NCBI RefSeq assembly: GCF_001654925.1
Contig: NZ_LXER01000017.1
Location: 1-64,000 of the forward strand
DNA from: Buttiauxella brennerae ATCC 51605
Lineage (GTDB): Bacteria; Pseudomonadota; Gammaproteobacteria; Enterobacterales; Enterobacteriaceae
Direction: 5' to 3'
DNA: 64,000 nt
In this document: in pieces, positions 17,420-27,916 of the stretch
Layout of the letters: the number at the start of each line of letters is the position of its first letter
How positions within the stretch are numbered: the stretch's first letter is position 1
Notes under the pieces: generated by a model
What the model saw: the letters and a program-made list of their open reading frames with translations, nothing else
What the model was told of the DNA's origin: nothing
Database searches by the model: none
Translations under genes and position numbers: made by a program

Positions 17420-18980
17420 ACTCTTCTGTTTTACGCTGGCTCAGGCCATATTCACGTAATTTGTTAGCAATCGCGGTGTGCGAAACGCCCAGGCGCTTAG
17501 CCAACTTACGAGTACTTGGGTAAGTACGATAAAGCTGTGTGAGCACCGAGCGCTCAAAGCGGCTGGTAATATCATCCAGTGACCCTTCCATCGCCTCTTC
17601 ACCAACCACTAAACTCGCCGTATCAAAATCAGGCAGCAGGATATCTTGTGGGCGCAGTTCATAACCTTCCAGTTGCGTTAATGCGCGGTAAATCGCATTT
17701 TTCAACTGGCGCACATTGCCCGGCCAGCCATAACGAGTGAGCACATTGCTTAAATCATTCGCCAGTTTCGGACGCGGAACACCCTGTTCATCCGCAAAGC
17801 GCGCCACAAACAATTCGGTCAGCGGCATGATGTCCTGCGGCCTGTCGCGTAGCGGCGGCAAATTCAGCGTCAGTACGTTCAGGCGATAATAGAGATCTTC
17901 GCGGAACTCACCTTTCTGCACCATTTCAATCAGGTTCTTTTGGGTTGCACAGATCACGCGTACATCGACATGCACTTCATGTTCTTCGCCAACCCGGCGG
18001 AACGTCCCGTCATTGAGAAAACGCAACAATTTGGTCTGCATGCGTGGCGACATTTCGCCGATTTCATCCAACAGCACCGAACCGCCGTTTGCCTGCTCGA
18101 AGAAACCCTTTTTACCTTCAATAGCGTTGGCGTAAGCGCCCGGCGCATGGCCAAACAACTCACTTTCCACCACATCATCCGGCATCGAACCACAATTAAG
18201 TGCCAGATACGGTTTTTGCGCACGCGGGCTGCCAAGATGGCATGCGTGAGCCAGCAAATCTTTACCAGTACCGGTATCACCAACAATCAGCAACGGTGCA
18301 TTCAGCATTGCCAGTTTATGAGCCTGATCAACCACGTGGCGCATTTTTGGGCTGACTGCGACAATCTGGCTGAAAGCGCTGACATCAGTGTTCGAGAGGT
18401 TCTGTAACTGTCGGCCCATTCGCACCGTAGAGCGCAACATAACAACCGCGCCAACCAGTGAGGACTCTTCGTTTTCGCTATCCAGATGCACCGGGGTGAT
18501 TTCCATCAGGAAATTCTGCCCGTTGATCACCACATGCTCGGTGTGCGATTCCACCGGTGCACTTTCCAGCCAGCGCGTAAAGTTGAAGCCATTCACCAGG
18601 CTTGCCGCATTATGGTTACGCAGCTTGTCTTCATTTTGCCCAAACAACGCACAGCTTGCCGGGTTCGCCAGTTCAACTTTGCTTTTCATATCCAGCGAAA
18701 GTACAGGTTCTGGTAAAGCTTCCAGCAGCGCACTCAGTGAACGGTGCTCACGTTCAGAAGGCATCCACGGCACGGTACGCACGTCCGTGACACCAGGGAT
18801 GCGACGAATTTCAGCCATCAGGCTGCTGAACATGTCAAATTCAAGAGTCGAGAAATTCAGGTAAATTCGCCCAATTGGATCGATTTCGATACCTCGTAAA
18901 TCGATACTACGCAGCACGAGTAAATCAAGTAATTCTCGAGTCAGACCAAGGCGGTCCTGGCAGAAGACTTCCAGACGCAT
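17418..18980 (-). CDS. tyrR: Aromatic amino acid regulator TyrR
   Basis: 520 residues (E. coli 513). Cytoplasmic regulator of aromatic amino acid synthesis and transport, responding to Tyr, Phe and Trp. Domains: ACT (1-70), PAS (about 78-140), AAA+ (about 205-430; Walker A GDTGTGK at 234-240) and a FIS-type HTH (RKLAKRLGVSHTAIANKLREYG). It carries GAYANAI at 281-287, a stretch that I recall as absent from E. coli TyrR and that sits where sigma54 activators have GAFTGA. The sigma54-contact motif is degenerate, so it should still work with sigma70. Start at 18980 matches E. coli and has AAGGA upstream; an ATG 7 codons earlier is less likely. Confidence 0.97.
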   Translation of the reverse strand: MRLEVFCQDRLGLTRELLDLLVLRSIDLRGIEIDPIGRIYLNFSTLEFDMFSSLMAEIRRIPGVTDVRTVPWMPSEREHRSLSALLEALPEPVLSLDMKSKVELANPASCALFGQNEDKLRNHNAASLVNGFNFTRWLESAPVESHTEHVVINGQNFLMEITPVHLDSENEESSLVGAVVMLRSTVRMGRQLQNLSNTDVSAFSQIVAVSPKMRHVVDQAHKLAMLNAPLLIVGDTGTGKDLLAHACHLGSPRAQKPYLALNCGSMPDDVVESELFGHAPGAYANAIEGKKGFFEQANGGSVLLDEIGEMSPRMQTKLLRFLNDGTFRRVGEEHEVHVDVRVICATQKNLIEMVQKGEFREDLYYRLNVLTLNLPPLRDRPQDIMPLTELFVARFADEQGVPRPKLANDLSNVLTRYGWPGNVRQLKNAIYRALTQLEGYELRPQDILLPDFDTASLVVGEEAMEGSLDDITSRFERSVLTQLYRTYPSTRKLAKRLGVSHTAIANKLREYGLSQRKTEE

Positions 18981-19060
18981 GGAGGTGTCCTTCAAATGCA
19001 AATTGCGGAGTCATTGGGTGCGCCAATGATACTCCAGATACCTGGCAGTCTAAAGTGATG

Positions 19061-19078
19061 TGTGAAGAAATGTTGACA
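19061..19078 (-). promoter_or_regulatory. TyrR box upstream of tyrR
   Basis: TGTGAAGAAATGTTGACA fits the TyrR box TGTAAA-N6-TTTACA with only one substitution in each half. It lies 81-98 bases upstream of the tyrR start, consistent with the known autorepression of tyrR. Confidence 0.7.
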
Positions 19079-19190
19079 GATAACGTCATGAAGCGGAGGT
19101 ACTTGTACAAATTGTGGGGTGTATACGTGCCAGCGCCATCCACCCTTGTCACCCATCATTTACATGACGGCAGATGGCACTGATCACCTT

Positions 19191-20252
19191 CTAAGCCGGG
19201 GGGTTTGGCTTCTTGTTCATCGTCTCTTTAAGCTGCACCAATAACTGCTTACGGAAGTCACCAAGACGTGGTTTATCCCCATCAATCCACGGTAAAGGTC
19301 GGCACAACTCCATGGCTTTGATCCCCAACCGCGCAGTAAGCAACCCGGCACCGATACCCTGGGCAGCACGCGTGGAAAGCCGTGCGGCAAGATCCTGGCC
19401 AAGCCAGTCCATACCCACTTCCCGCACCAGTTCACTGGCACCGGCAAAGGCGATATTCAGCAAAACCAGGCGGAACAAGCGGATGCGGCTGTAATAGCCT
19501 AATTCGATTCCGTACAGCGTGGCGATGCGGTTTATCAGGCGTAAGTTGCGCCACGCGATAAACGCCATATCCACTAACGCCAGCGGGCTTACCGCGATCA
19601 TCAGTGTCGATTCCGCAGCGGAACGGCTGATTTCCCGGCGAGCCTGGTTATCCAGCACTGGCTGCACCAGGCGTGCATACAACTCCACCACTTCGCGGTC
19701 GTTTTGTGTTTCGTGAATCGCGGCATACCAGCGTTGCAACGCCGGGTGACCATGATCAAGCCCGGCCTGTTTCGCCAGTTTTTCACAAAAAGCACGCCCC
19801 TTGCCCATGCCGTGACTGTTCATCAAATCACGCGCTTCATCGCGCTCTTCAGCACGCTGACGTAAACGCCATAAACGACGCCATTCGGTTGCAACTGAGC
19901 CAACGCCCGCAGCGATGATCAAGCCGCCAGCAACACCGCCGCCAAGCGCAATCCAGTCCTGGGTGATGAATGCGTTATGTGTCCACTGTATCCCTTGCGC
20001 TACTACGCTTACGCCGAATAACCCAAGCCCGACCTGCACCATGCGCCGCCAGAGGCTGCGTTTAGGGTGCAATGCGGCTTCAATCACCGCCTCGGCCTGC
20101 CCGTCATCTTCAACGTCGTCTAAAGTGCCCAGTGCCGGGGTGAATTTTTCTGCTTCCGGATCACTAAAAGCATGCGGCGCTTTATAGCTATATTCTTTTT
20201 CCACTTCCAGTGGTTGCGCGAAATCAATGCGCGGTTTTAATGGCTCGTTCAT
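19191..20252 (-). CDS. ycjF: Inner-membrane protein YcjF
   Basis: 353 residues, DUF697 family. The N-terminal 70 residues are acidic and soluble, followed by a pair of membrane helices ([19 protein letters not shown] and [21 protein letters not shown]), and a C-terminal helical region ending in the DUF697 domain. Its start overlaps the ycjX stop by four bases (ATGA), so the two are translationally coupled. The pair belongs to the envelope-stress group; in Yersinia it is part of the psp operon, while here it is about 14 kb from psp. Molecular function unknown. Confidence 0.94.
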   Translation of the reverse strand: MNEPLKPRIDFAQPLEVEKEYSYKAPHAFSDPEAEKFTPALGTLDDVEDDGQAEAVIEAALHPKRSLWRRMVQVGLGLFGVSVVAQGIQWTHNAFITQDWIALGGGVAGGLIIAAGVGSVATEWRRLWRLRQRAEERDEARDLMNSHGMGKGRAFCEKLAKQAGLDHGHPALQRWYAAIHETQNDREVVELYARLVQPVLDNQARREISRSAAESTLMIAVSPLALVDMAFIAWRNLRLINRIATLYGIELGYYSRIRLFRLVLLNIAFAGASELVREVGMDWLGQDLAARLSTRAAQGIGAGLLTARLGIKAMELCRPLPWIDGDKPRLGDFRKQLLVQLKETMNKKPNPPA

Positions 20253-21646
20253 CGCAATTTGTCCCCGATTAAAAACTCCAGCGCCGCATCCATCCGAATA
20301 TGCGGCATTGGCCGGTCCACATCCATCACTTGTGGGCGGAACTGTTCAAACTGAAAACCCTGTTTCTCCCAGAATGCGCTGCCTGGTAAACGCGCGGGCA
20401 CTTCACCGGGATAAACCGTCAACGGCTCGCCATCGCTTAACCGGTTACCACGCAATGCCGGGATTTGTTCACCTTTGACATCAACGAGGCCACTTTGTGT
20501 GGCCTGCACAGATGCAAGCCCCATGCAGTCCATGTCGATACCTTCAAACGCCGCATTTTGCCAGGCGTCCTGCACCAGTTGCTGAAGCAGCGCCACCATA
20601 TTGGCGTGTTGATCCACCGTGACATGGTCAGCTTTAGTCGCCGCAAAAAGCAGTTTATCGATAACCGGCGAAAACAAGCGGCGGAACAAGGTGCGCTGGC
20701 CGTAATGGAAACTTTGCATCAGTTGCGTGAGCGCAAGGCGCATGTCGTTAAACGCCTGTGGCCCGCTGTTCAGCGGTTGCAGGCAGTCCACCAGTACAAT
20801 TTGACGGTCGAATTTAAGGAAGTGATTTTTATAGAACCCTTTCACCACTTTTTCGCAGTAGTAATCAAAGCGGGTACGCAACATGCCGATGTTGGTGCTC
20901 TTGTCGGCCTGAGCAAGTTTCGACTCACCGATGTTGTCCACATCTGGCCACGGGAAGAACTGCAATGCTGGCGCACCCGCCATATCACCTGGCAACACAA
21001 AACGCCCAGGCTGGATGAAATGCAGCCCTTCACGTTTGCAACGCAGCAGGTAATCGGTCCAGGCTTCTGAAATAGCCGCCAGGCGGTTTTCATCAGCCGG
21101 GGCGAGAGGGTCCAGCCCTTCACATAATTTTCGCCATTGCGCTGACCACTCGCCGCGATCGCCGGTCAGCAGGCTGGTCATCTGGCGCGACCAAGTCAGG
21201 TAATTTTGCGCCAGCATCGGCAAGTCCAGCAGCCACTCGCCCGGGTAGTCGACAATTTCCAGATACAAGGTCGAGGTGTCTTTAAAGTGGCGCAGCAGCG
21301 AATCGTTAGAGCGATAACGCAGCGCCAGACGCATTTCGCTGACGCCACGGGTCGGCGTTGGCCAACTCGGTGGGGAGCCATAAAGCTGTGCCAACCCCTC
21401 ATCATAGGTAAAGCGCTGGATCCCTAAATCACGCTGAGGCACACGTTTAACACCCAGCAAACGCTCTTCGCGTACCGCGTTAAGTAATGGCAAACGCGCG
21501 CCGTTATGGACACTCAGCAATTGATTCACCATCGCGGTGATAAAAGCCGTCTTACCGCTGCGGCTTAGACCCGTTACGGCAAGGCGTAAATGCCGGTCTA
21601 CGCCCCGGTTCATCAGGGCATTCAGTTCATTCTTGATTCTGTTCAT
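20249..21646 (-). CDS. ycjX: YcjX family GTPase/ATPase
   Basis: 465 residues, DUF463 P-loop protein. The Walker A motif GLSRSGKT is at residues 26-33 and a Walker B-like IVDYPGEW near 130. KADH near the C-terminal half (AATKADHVT) resembles a guanine-specificity motif. It is the first gene of ycjXF and in E. coli belongs to the sigma32 heat-shock regulon; its role in envelope stress is not defined. It is divergent from ycjW with 181 bp between. Confidence 0.95.
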   Translation of the reverse strand: MNRIKNELNALMNRGVDRHLRLAVTGLSRSGKTAFITAMVNQLLSVHNGARLPLLNAVREERLLGVKRVPQRDLGIQRFTYDEGLAQLYGSPPSWPTPTRGVSEMRLALRYRSNDSLLRHFKDTSTLYLEIVDYPGEWLLDLPMLAQNYLTWSRQMTSLLTGDRGEWSAQWRKLCEGLDPLAPADENRLAAISEAWTDYLLRCKREGLHFIQPGRFVLPGDMAGAPALQFFPWPDVDNIGESKLAQADKSTNIGMLRTRFDYYCEKVVKGFYKNHFLKFDRQIVLVDCLQPLNSGPQAFNDMRLALTQLMQSFHYGQRTLFRRLFSPVIDKLLFAATKADHVTVDQHANMVALLQQLVQDAWQNAAFEGIDMDCMGLASVQATQSGLVDVKGEQIPALRGNRLSDGEPLTVYPGEVPARLPGSAFWEKQGFQFEQFRPQVMDVDRPMPHIRMDAALEFLIGDKLR

Positions 21647-21827
21647 ATGCGTCCTGGCAGCACCCGTCTGTGACTTTACTGAGAAAGGTTATGGGGGTAA
21701 ATGGTGATAAATCAAAGGACATAGCATCATTTTACACCTATTTACACTGACGCATCGCCAATAGACAGCCCGTTACGTGTTCAGTAATATGCATTATCTT
21801 TTGGCGCAGAACAGGACCGGTTCAGCC

Positions 21828-22838
21828 ATGTCGCCCACTATTTATGATATTGCCCGATTGGCGAATGTTTCCAAATCTACCGTATCGCGAGTGCTCAATA
21901 AGCAGACCAATATTTCCCCTGAGGCACTCGAACGTGTTTTAAAAGCGATTGAAGAGTTAAATTATCAGCCAAATAAATTAGCTCGTGCGCTAACGTCATC
22001 TGGTTTTGACGCGATTATGGTTATCTCCACGCGTTCAACTAAAACCACGGCGGGAAATCCCTTCTTCTCCGAAGTGCTACATGCCATCACCGCGCGCGCA
22101 GAACAGGAAGGTTTTGACGTCATTTTGCAGACGTCTAAAAACAGCCAGGAAGACCTGCAAAAGTGCGTCAGTAAAATCAAACAGAAAATGATTAAGGGCA
22201 TTATTATGCTTAGCTCACCGACTGATGAATCATTTTTTGAAGAGTTAGATCAGTACGCTATTCCAGTGGTGGTGATTGGGAAAGTGGATGGTGAGTTCAG
22301 GCATGTTTGTTCGGTTGACACCGATAATTATCACGACAGCATTGCGCTGACCGAAACATTGCTCAATAAAGGCCATCGTAAAATAGCCTGCCTGCATGCC
22401 CCGCTTGATTATCACGTATCGCTAGACAGGCTCGCAGGATTTAAAGATTGCCTTAAAGAGCACGGTATAAACCAGCCGCAAGAGTGGATTGTGGATGGCG
22501 GTTATACCAATGAAAGCGCACTTGAAGCCGCTGATAAATTATTAAGCGCCCCGGATCTTCCAGACGCTATATTTGCCACCGACAGCCTGAAATTAATGAG
22601 TATTTACCGCATCGCTCATGAGAAAGGTATCGCGATTCCGCAACAGCTTTCTGTTGTCGGTTACAGCAATGACATGCTGAGCTTTTTGTTATCTCCACCA
22701 CCTGGTGGCATTGAAGTGCCTACACTTGAATTAGGTACTGCAGGCAGCGCCCTGTTATTTGATAAAATAACAGGCAAAGCGGCAGCAGCAAGAACATTAA
22801 TACCCACAACTATTACTCTGACTGATTCCATATCGTGA
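21828..22838 (+). CDS. ycjW: LacI-family regulator YcjW
   Basis: 336 residues. An N-terminal LacI HTH ([21 protein letters not shown]) with hinge helix [10 protein letters not shown], then a periplasmic-binding-like sugar domain. It is highly similar to E. coli YcjW, which represses the ycj sugar cluster. The start at 21828 matches E. coli; upstream ATGs would add an unrelated leader. It is the only ycj gene on the plus strand and is convergent with ompG. Two copies of a LacI-type operator in the cluster (25653 and 35643) are its probable targets. Confidence 0.94.
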   Translation: MSPTIYDIARLANVSKSTVSRVLNKQTNISPEALERVLKAIEELNYQPNKLARALTSSGFDAIMVISTRSTKTTAGNPFFSEVLHAITARAEQEGFDVILQTSKNSQEDLQKCVSKIKQKMIKGIIMLSSPTDESFFEELDQYAIPVVVIGKVDGEFRHVCSVDTDNYHDSIALTETLLNKGHRKIACLHAPLDYHVSLDRLAGFKDCLKEHGINQPQEWIVDGGYTNESALEAADKLLSAPDLPDAIFATDSLKLMSIYRIAHEKGIAIPQQLSVVGYSNDMLSFLLSPPPGGIEVPTLELGTAGSALLFDKITGKAAAARTLIPTTITLTDSIS

Positions 22839-22848
22839 AATAACAGCT

Positions 22849-22879
22849 GCGGGTGCTTTATGCGCACCCGCCTTATTTT
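22849..22879 (+). terminator. Terminator between ycjW and ompG
   Basis: GCGGGTGC / GCACCCGC stem followed by CTTATTTTT; it lies between convergent genes. Confidence 0.85.
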
Positions 22880-22884
22880 TCCAC

Positions 22885-23796
22885 TTAGAACCCGTAGTTC
22901 ACACCTATCCCGGCATAGTGGAATTTATCATTTCCACCTTCATCATGGTTTTCCCACTCGTAAGCATATTCCAGCGTCATCGACAGACCATTCTGGAAAT
23001 CATAGGCATATAGCAGGCCAAGTCGGTTGTAGTCGTGGTCTTCACGGTCGATATCGTCAGACCAGTCCCAGTTTGTCCAGCGATCCAATCCCAGGCGGGT
23101 GTATGGCGTGAGCGTGGTATTCCCCAGGGAAATCGGCACGTAAGCACGTATTTCCTGTGTTGAGAATTCACCGTTATTTTTATCGCTGTCGGTGTTAAAG
23201 CCGCGTTCTAAATAATAATTTGCGCGCACGGAAACGGTTTCATTAATTTTCCAGCTAAAGCCCGTTTCGGTTTCAACGCGACTATCAGAATAGCCGGTCT
23301 GGTCAAGATCGTTATCGAAACGAAAGTAGGCTAACCAACCGCTGAAACTCCAGTCATTATTAATATTGACATTCCAGTCCGGCTGGAATTTATAACGCTG
23401 GGTATTAGCTGTTCCATTATTTGAGCCGTCATCATTTTTAAAATGATAACCGTAATTACGCATCCCCCCAGTGAAACCCAGTGACCAGGCATCATTGTCG
23501 ATGATTTGATAGCGAATATCTAATTCCGGGCGGTTAAAGTAAGTCCCTCGAGTGAAGTTACTATAATCGGCAGAACCCTCCTGATACATCGTCATCGAGA
23601 TGGTCCACGCACCGTAACTGGCATTGAAATAGACTGATGGCTCATAAAGCCCGTCTTTATCATCCGCCTGCCCTTCGACGTTTTCTATTTCGTACATGGC
23701 GCCGATATTATAATGCCAGGTATCATTTTCTGCAGCGTGCACATAAAGGGGCCCGGCACAGGCAATCAGCACTGTGCATTGAAGCAGCTTTTTCAT
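22885..23796 (-). CDS. ompG: Outer-membrane porin OmpG
   Basis: 303 residues (E. coli 301). Monomeric 14-strand beta barrel allowing passage of mono- and oligosaccharides. A signal peptide of about 21 residues ends at VHA/A. Alternating strands end with aromatic pairs and the last residue is Phe (HYAGIGVNYGF), the outer-membrane insertion signal. Conserved blocks NIGAMYEIENVEG, YYLERGFN and NGEFSTQEIRAY are kept. Last gene of the ycj transcription unit; it supplies the outer-membrane step for substrates of the ABC importer. Confidence 0.96.
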   Translation of the reverse strand: MKKLLQCTVLIACAGPLYVHAAENDTWHYNIGAMYEIENVEGQADDKDGLYEPSVYFNASYGAWTISMTMYQEGSADYSNFTRGTYFNRPELDIRYQIIDNDAWSLGFTGGMRNYGYHFKNDDGSNNGTANTQRYKFQPDWNVNINNDWSFSGWLAYFRFDNDLDQTGYSDSRVETETGFSWKINETVSVRANYYLERGFNTDSDKNNGEFSTQEIRAYVPISLGNTTLTPYTRLGLDRWTNWDWSDDIDREDHDYNRLGLLYAYDFQNGLSMTLEYAYEWENHDEGGNDKFHYAGIGVNYGF

Positions 23797-23826
23797 TTGA
23801 TTTCCTTGTCAAAAATAACTAAGAAA

Positions 23827-23844
23827 CCGGGAATGACTTCCCGG
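23827..23844 (-). repeat. Intercistronic hairpin between ycjV and ompG
   Basis: CCGGGAA / TTCCCGG with a four-base loop in the 68-bp gap. No T-run follows, so it is more likely an mRNA-stabilising stem than a terminator, and may let ycjV and ompG be expressed at different levels. Confidence 0.6.
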
Positions 23845-23864
23845 CAGGGTACAGTAATAGTTGT

Positions 23865-24944
23865 TTAGCTAATAGCGCATTCCGTTTCAGCATCAAAGAA
23901 ATGGCTTTTATTCATATCGAAGGCGATTTTTATATTTTGTGCCGCCCGATAATCAATATCTGAATTGGCACGTAATGTCAGTTCATGCCCACCAATGGTG
24001 GCGTATAACATAAATTCAGCACCAGTCAGTTCGGCAACTGTAATATGAGCCTCAACCCCCTCCTCTTTTGGTGAGGGCAAAATATCTTCCGGACGAATGC
24101 CCAGGATCACCGGTTTATGCTGGTAGTCTTCCAGTTTTAATGCCGCATATTTATCTTCGGGTATCGCAAGTTTCAGCGTTTCGGTAACAAAATGGCCGTT
24201 ATCCAGGGTGCCACGGATGAAATTCATGGATGGCGAACCAATAAAACCGGCGACAAACATATTAGCTGGATGGTTATAAACGGTTTTAGGCGCTCCAACC
24301 TGCTGGATAATGCCATCCTTCATGATCACAATACGCGTCGCCATGGTCATGGCTTCGGTTTGATCATGAGTGACGTAAATCATGGTGGTGTTCAGCTTTT
24401 GATGCAATTTGCTAATTTCTGCACGCATTTGCACACGCAGCCTGGCATCGAGGTTAGAAAGCGGTTCATCCATCAGGAATACACCCGCTTCCCGGACAAT
24501 GGCGCGTCCCAACGCGACACGCTGGCGTTGCCCGCCGGATAAAGCCGCCGGTTTGCGATCCAGATAGGTTTTCAACCCCAGTATTGAAGCCGCCCACTGC
24601 ACGCGTTCATCAATAATTTGGGCATCCAGCTTCTGCATTTTCAGGCCAAATGCCATGTTGTCGTAAACCGACATATGCGGGTATAGCGCGTAGTTCTGGA
24701 ACACCATGGCGATGCCGCGCGATTTTGCAGGAACATCGTTCATGCATACGCCGTCAATCAGCAGCTCACCGCCGCTGATCTCCTCAAGCCCGGCAATCAT
24801 GCGTAAAGTTGTGGATTTTCCGCAGCCAGAAGGCCCCACGAAGACGATAAATTCTTTGTCTTCGATTTCCAGGGTGAAGTCTTTCACCACATGAACGTTG
24901 TTATTATAAATTTTCTGAATGTGCTGCAACGAGAGTTGTGCCAT
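23865..24944 (-). CDS. ycjV: Sugar ABC transporter ATPase YcjV, intact
   Basis: 359 residues, MalK/UgpC-type ATPase that drives the YcjNOP importer. Walker A GPSGCGKST, Q-loop FQNYALYPHM, signature LSGGQRQRV, Walker B VFLMDEPLSNLD and switch His in YVTHDQTEA are all present, and the C-terminal OB-type regulatory domain (ILGIRPEDI) is complete. In E. coli K-12 the gene is broken; here it is full length. ATG at 24944 has AAGGAA upstream; a GTG one codon earlier is possible. It follows pgmB by 15 bp. Confidence 0.95.
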   Translation of the reverse strand: MAQLSLQHIQKIYNNNVHVVKDFTLEIEDKEFIVFVGPSGCGKSTTLRMIAGLEEISGGELLIDGVCMNDVPAKSRGIAMVFQNYALYPHMSVYDNMAFGLKMQKLDAQIIDERVQWAASILGLKTYLDRKPAALSGGQRQRVALGRAIVREAGVFLMDEPLSNLDARLRVQMRAEISKLHQKLNTTMIYVTHDQTEAMTMATRIVIMKDGIIQQVGAPKTVYNHPANMFVAGFIGSPSMNFIRGTLDNGHFVTETLKLAIPEDKYAALKLEDYQHKPVILGIRPEDILPSPKEEGVEAHITVAELTGAEFMLYATIGGHELTLRANSDIDYRAAQNIKIAFDMNKSHFFDAETECAIS

Positions 24945-24959
24945 CACGTGTTCCTTTTC

Positions 24960-25637
24960 TCACACAGCATTGACGCTGTGCTGGGTTAACCAGAATGTTT
25001 GCAGAAGCGGCCAGTTCAGCTCGGCTGTAGACGGGAGCCTTAAATCCACGCCTTCAAGCTGCACGCCAATTCCTACCGAAAGCATGCCGCTGGCATTAAT
25101 CGCTTCGATTCCAGCCTGAGCGTCCTCGATACCGATACAGTTTGCGGGTGCAACACCCAGCCCCGCACAGGCGGCGATGAATATTTCAGGGTCGGGTTTT
25201 GAGCGCTGAATTCGGCTGGCATCGGCACAGAAATCGAATTGGTCGACGAGTCCGAGCGCCTCAAGAATGCGTGGTGCATTTAATGAAACCGACGCCAGGC
25301 CAACGCGCACATCCTGTCGACGGAGTTCTGCGAGCAATGCCGCAATACCAGGCAACACCGAACCGGGATTTAATTGCTGGAGAGAGGCGACATACAACGC
25401 ATTTTTACGCTCCGCCAGGCGACGTTTTTCCTGCTCGCTATAACGATGTTCTGCCCCGCCGCAACGTAAAATCCTCTCCAGCGAATCCATGCGGCTGATG
25501 CCTTTGAGCTGTTCGTTAATCTGCTCGTCAATGGCAATACCTATCTCGTGAGCGATGCGTTGCCAGGCGAGGAAGTGCAGATAGGCGGTGTCCGTCACCA
25601 CGCCATCTAAATCAAAAATAACCGCCTGTGGTTTCAT
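24960..25637 (-). CDS. ycjU: Beta-phosphoglucomutase
   Basis: 225 residues (E. coli PgmB/YcjU 219). HAD-superfamily enzyme that converts beta-D-glucose 1-phosphate to glucose 6-phosphate. The nucleophile/acid pair is DLDGV near residue 9, the Ser/Thr-region is [11 protein letters not shown], Lys in [11 protein letters not shown] and acidic GIEDAQAG completes the HAD site. It overlaps the ycjT stop by four bases. The phosphorylase YcjT makes beta-glucose 1-phosphate, its substrate, which explains the pairing. Confidence 0.95.
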   Translation of the reverse strand: MKPQAVIFDLDGVVTDTAYLHFLAWQRIAHEIGIAIDEQINEQLKGISRMDSLERILRCGGAEHRYSEQEKRRLAERKNALYVASLQQLNPGSVLPGIAALLAELRRQDVRVGLASVSLNAPRILEALGLVDQFDFCADASRIQRSKPDPEIFIAACAGLGVAPANCIGIEDAQAGIEAINASGMLSVGIGVQLEGVDLRLPSTAELNWPLLQTFWLTQHSVNAV

Positions 25638-27916
25638 TTGGCGACTCCTTCTGTGGTACCGCTCCCAGTAACGGGCGCAAAAAACTCAGCCAGTAGCAGG
25701 GTTTGTGTACCTAAAATCGAGACCTGCTTTTCACCCAGCCAAAGCGTTAGCGGTTTGTTTTGCGCGACCGAAATCGTGACGTGCTGCTGAGTTAACATCA
25801 GGTGAATTTGTGCTCCCTGCCAGAAAAACGGCATTGCGACAGATTGCCACTGCGCTGGCATTTGTGGGTTTAAGTGAAGTTCGCCCTGCTCGACGGTTAA
25901 CCCAACAAAGCCTTGCACCGCTCCCAGCCAGATAGCGCCCGTGGCGGCAGCGTGAATGCCGTCGTCACAGCTGTGCGCATCGCCCCCGAGGTCGATAAGA
26001 CAAGCCTGTTGCCAGAATTCATAAGCCTGGTTGACCCGGTTACCACGCGCGGCAATCACGCCATGAATAGCTTTGCTCAGAGACGAGTCATGAATCGTCC
26101 TTGGTTCGTAGTACCCGAGATTCGCCTCCAGTTGTTCAGGCGTAAAACGCCACGGCAACATGTAAGTGAGCATCACTACATCAGCCTGTTTGAGGATTTG
26201 CATTTCGTTGACTTCGGCGCGTGAGTAATCGAGCAAAATCGCCTGCGTACCCTGCTGCGTTTTATATGCGCTGAGATCGATACTGGATTTGCTAAAGAAA
26301 GTGTCGTCCTGAGCAATAAGGTTCTGCTCATTGGCAGGCGGCAGCCAAAGGCGTTGCAGAAAATCATCAGCCTGGCGGGTAAACGACGGTTCCTGAAGGC
26401 CAAATTTCTGCAAATAATGTCTTGCCCGCTCCACATTGTGGAACGCCAGATAGTTGGTATATGCGTTGTTATCGATGTGCTCGGTGTACTCGTCCGGGCC
26501 GATGACATCGTGCAGTTCCAGCCTTCCTTTCACATCTACAGCGCGGCTTATCCAGAAACGTGCGGTTTCCAGAAGTAACGCAATACCGCGCTCACGCATA
26601 AAGACATCGTCGTGAGTCACCTGATAATAAGCATCTACCGCCCAGGCAATATCTGCGACAAGATGGTGCTCCGCCAGCGCTGAAGCGACCTTCTGGCGCA
26701 ACCCGGTGCGAATATTGATTGCGGCAAATTCAGGGGTTTCCTCTTCACCTGTCCAGGCGCTTTCCCATGGGAACAGTGCACCCTGCCAACCGTTTTCCCG
26801 GGCTTTTGTCTGCGCCCCGCGCAGGTTATGCCAACGGTAACTCAGCAACTGGCGGGCAATATCTGGCTGGGTCATTAGATGAAATGGCAGCAGGAAGACT
26901 TCGGTATCCCAGAAAATGTGGCCTTTATAACCCTCGCCCGTCAGCCCTTTAGCGGCAATGCTGCAACGCTCGTTGTGAACAGGCGTCATGGCGAAAAGAT
27001 GGTACAGCGCGAAATCCAGCGCGACCTGATCTTCTTCATTCACGCTCTCGATCTTCATACGACTGCGTTGCCAGTAGCCGTTCCAGACTTGAGCAGACTC
27101 CGCAAGAAGCTGTTCGTATCCGCGTTCTACACATTGCATCAGGTTTTGCAGCGCATGTTCCGCGCAGGTTTCAGCGCGATAGTTCTCATCAAGCGAGCTG
27201 GCAATCCAGCTGGTTTTCACCAGGGTAAAGGCAGTCTCTTTTGCGACCGTATTGCTACAGTGCTGCGTCAGACGGCGGTTTTTGGCATAAAAACTGCTGT
27301 TACTTTCAGGTGGTAATGCGCAAAAACTGCTGATAATGACTTCGTTGCTGCCATCTAACGTGCGATAGCAGCCTTGCAAATAACGCTGCTCGAAGACGCG
27401 AACGCTGGTTTCATCCAGGTGTTGGCGGCCGGAGTTGGTTTGTGTGGCATCGATTCCGGTGCTGATGGTGACTGTGGCTGCACAATCGAGCGGCGTAATC
27501 GTGATGCGTGAACAGACCAATGAATGTTGCGCGGCAGATAAAAACCGCTGGCACTCAATTTGATAGCGCTTACCGTTTGGCGATCTCCACAGCACACGAC
27601 GCCGTAACTCACCGGTGGCAAAGTCCAGTTCGCGCTGATATTCCACGATCTGGCCTGCCAACAGTGTGAAGATTTCACCATCCAGTTCAATGCGCATGTG
27701 CAGGATATCGGGCAAGTTCACCAGTTCGGTTGTTTCAAATGGCGAGCTGCGATGGTAAAAGCCCGCCAGATACATGCCGCGAGTCTGGTCGGTATACGCT
27801 TCTTCATGACAGGCGCGCAGGCCAAGGTAGCCGTTACCCGCCGTCATCAAAGTGGCAAATTTATTCAGCGTATGGGGGCTAAATTGCGGCTCCTGAAGCC
27901 TCGTGAGAGTGCTCAT
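25634..27916 (-). CDS. ycjT: Kojibiose phosphorylase (GH65)
   Basis: 760 residues. Inverting glycoside hydrolase family 65 phosphorylase; the E. coli homologue cleaves kojibiose (alpha-1,2-diglucose) with phosphate to glucose and beta-glucose 1-phosphate. The fold runs from an N-terminal beta-sandwich ([13 protein letters not shown]) to an (alpha/alpha)6 barrel with [13 protein letters not shown] and the catalytic-acid motif [12 protein letters not shown] near residue 475, then a small C-terminal sheet. It overlaps ycjS upstream and pgmB downstream by four bases each. Its last codons contain a copy of the putative YcjW operator. Confidence 0.95.
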   Translation of the reverse strand: MSTLTRLQEPQFSPHTLNKFATLMTAGNGYLGLRACHEEAYTDQTRGMYLAGFYHRSSPFETTELVNLPDILHMRIELDGEIFTLLAGQIVEYQRELDFATGELRRRVLWRSPNGKRYQIECQRFLSAAQHSLVCSRITITPLDCAATVTISTGIDATQTNSGRQHLDETSVRVFEQRYLQGCYRTLDGSNEVIISSFCALPPESNSSFYAKNRRLTQHCSNTVAKETAFTLVKTSWIASSLDENYRAETCAEHALQNLMQCVERGYEQLLAESAQVWNGYWQRSRMKIESVNEEDQVALDFALYHLFAMTPVHNERCSIAAKGLTGEGYKGHIFWDTEVFLLPFHLMTQPDIARQLLSYRWHNLRGAQTKARENGWQGALFPWESAWTGEEETPEFAAINIRTGLRQKVASALAEHHLVADIAWAVDAYYQVTHDDVFMRERGIALLLETARFWISRAVDVKGRLELHDVIGPDEYTEHIDNNAYTNYLAFHNVERARHYLQKFGLQEPSFTRQADDFLQRLWLPPANEQNLIAQDDTFFSKSSIDLSAYKTQQGTQAILLDYSRAEVNEMQILKQADVVMLTYMLPWRFTPEQLEANLGYYEPRTIHDSSLSKAIHGVIAARGNRVNQAYEFWQQACLIDLGGDAHSCDDGIHAAATGAIWLGAVQGFVGLTVEQGELHLNPQMPAQWQSVAMPFFWQGAQIHLMLTQQHVTISVAQNKPLTLWLGEKQVSILGTQTLLLAEFFAPVTGSGTTEGVAK
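25653..25667. promoter_or_regulatory. Putative YcjW operator inside the ycjT 3' end
   Basis: GTGGTACCGCTCCCA, an imperfect palindrome around a central CG, identical over 15 bases to the reverse complement of 35643-35657. It lies 15 bp upstream of the pgmB start, in the last codons of ycjT. LacI-family operators have this form. It may control an internal promoter for pgmB-ycjV-ompG. Confidence 0.55.

Noticed and set aside
20465..21070. 201-codon frame antisense to ycjX
   Set aside because: It mirrors the codon pattern of ycjX and has no convincing start; ycjX is certain.
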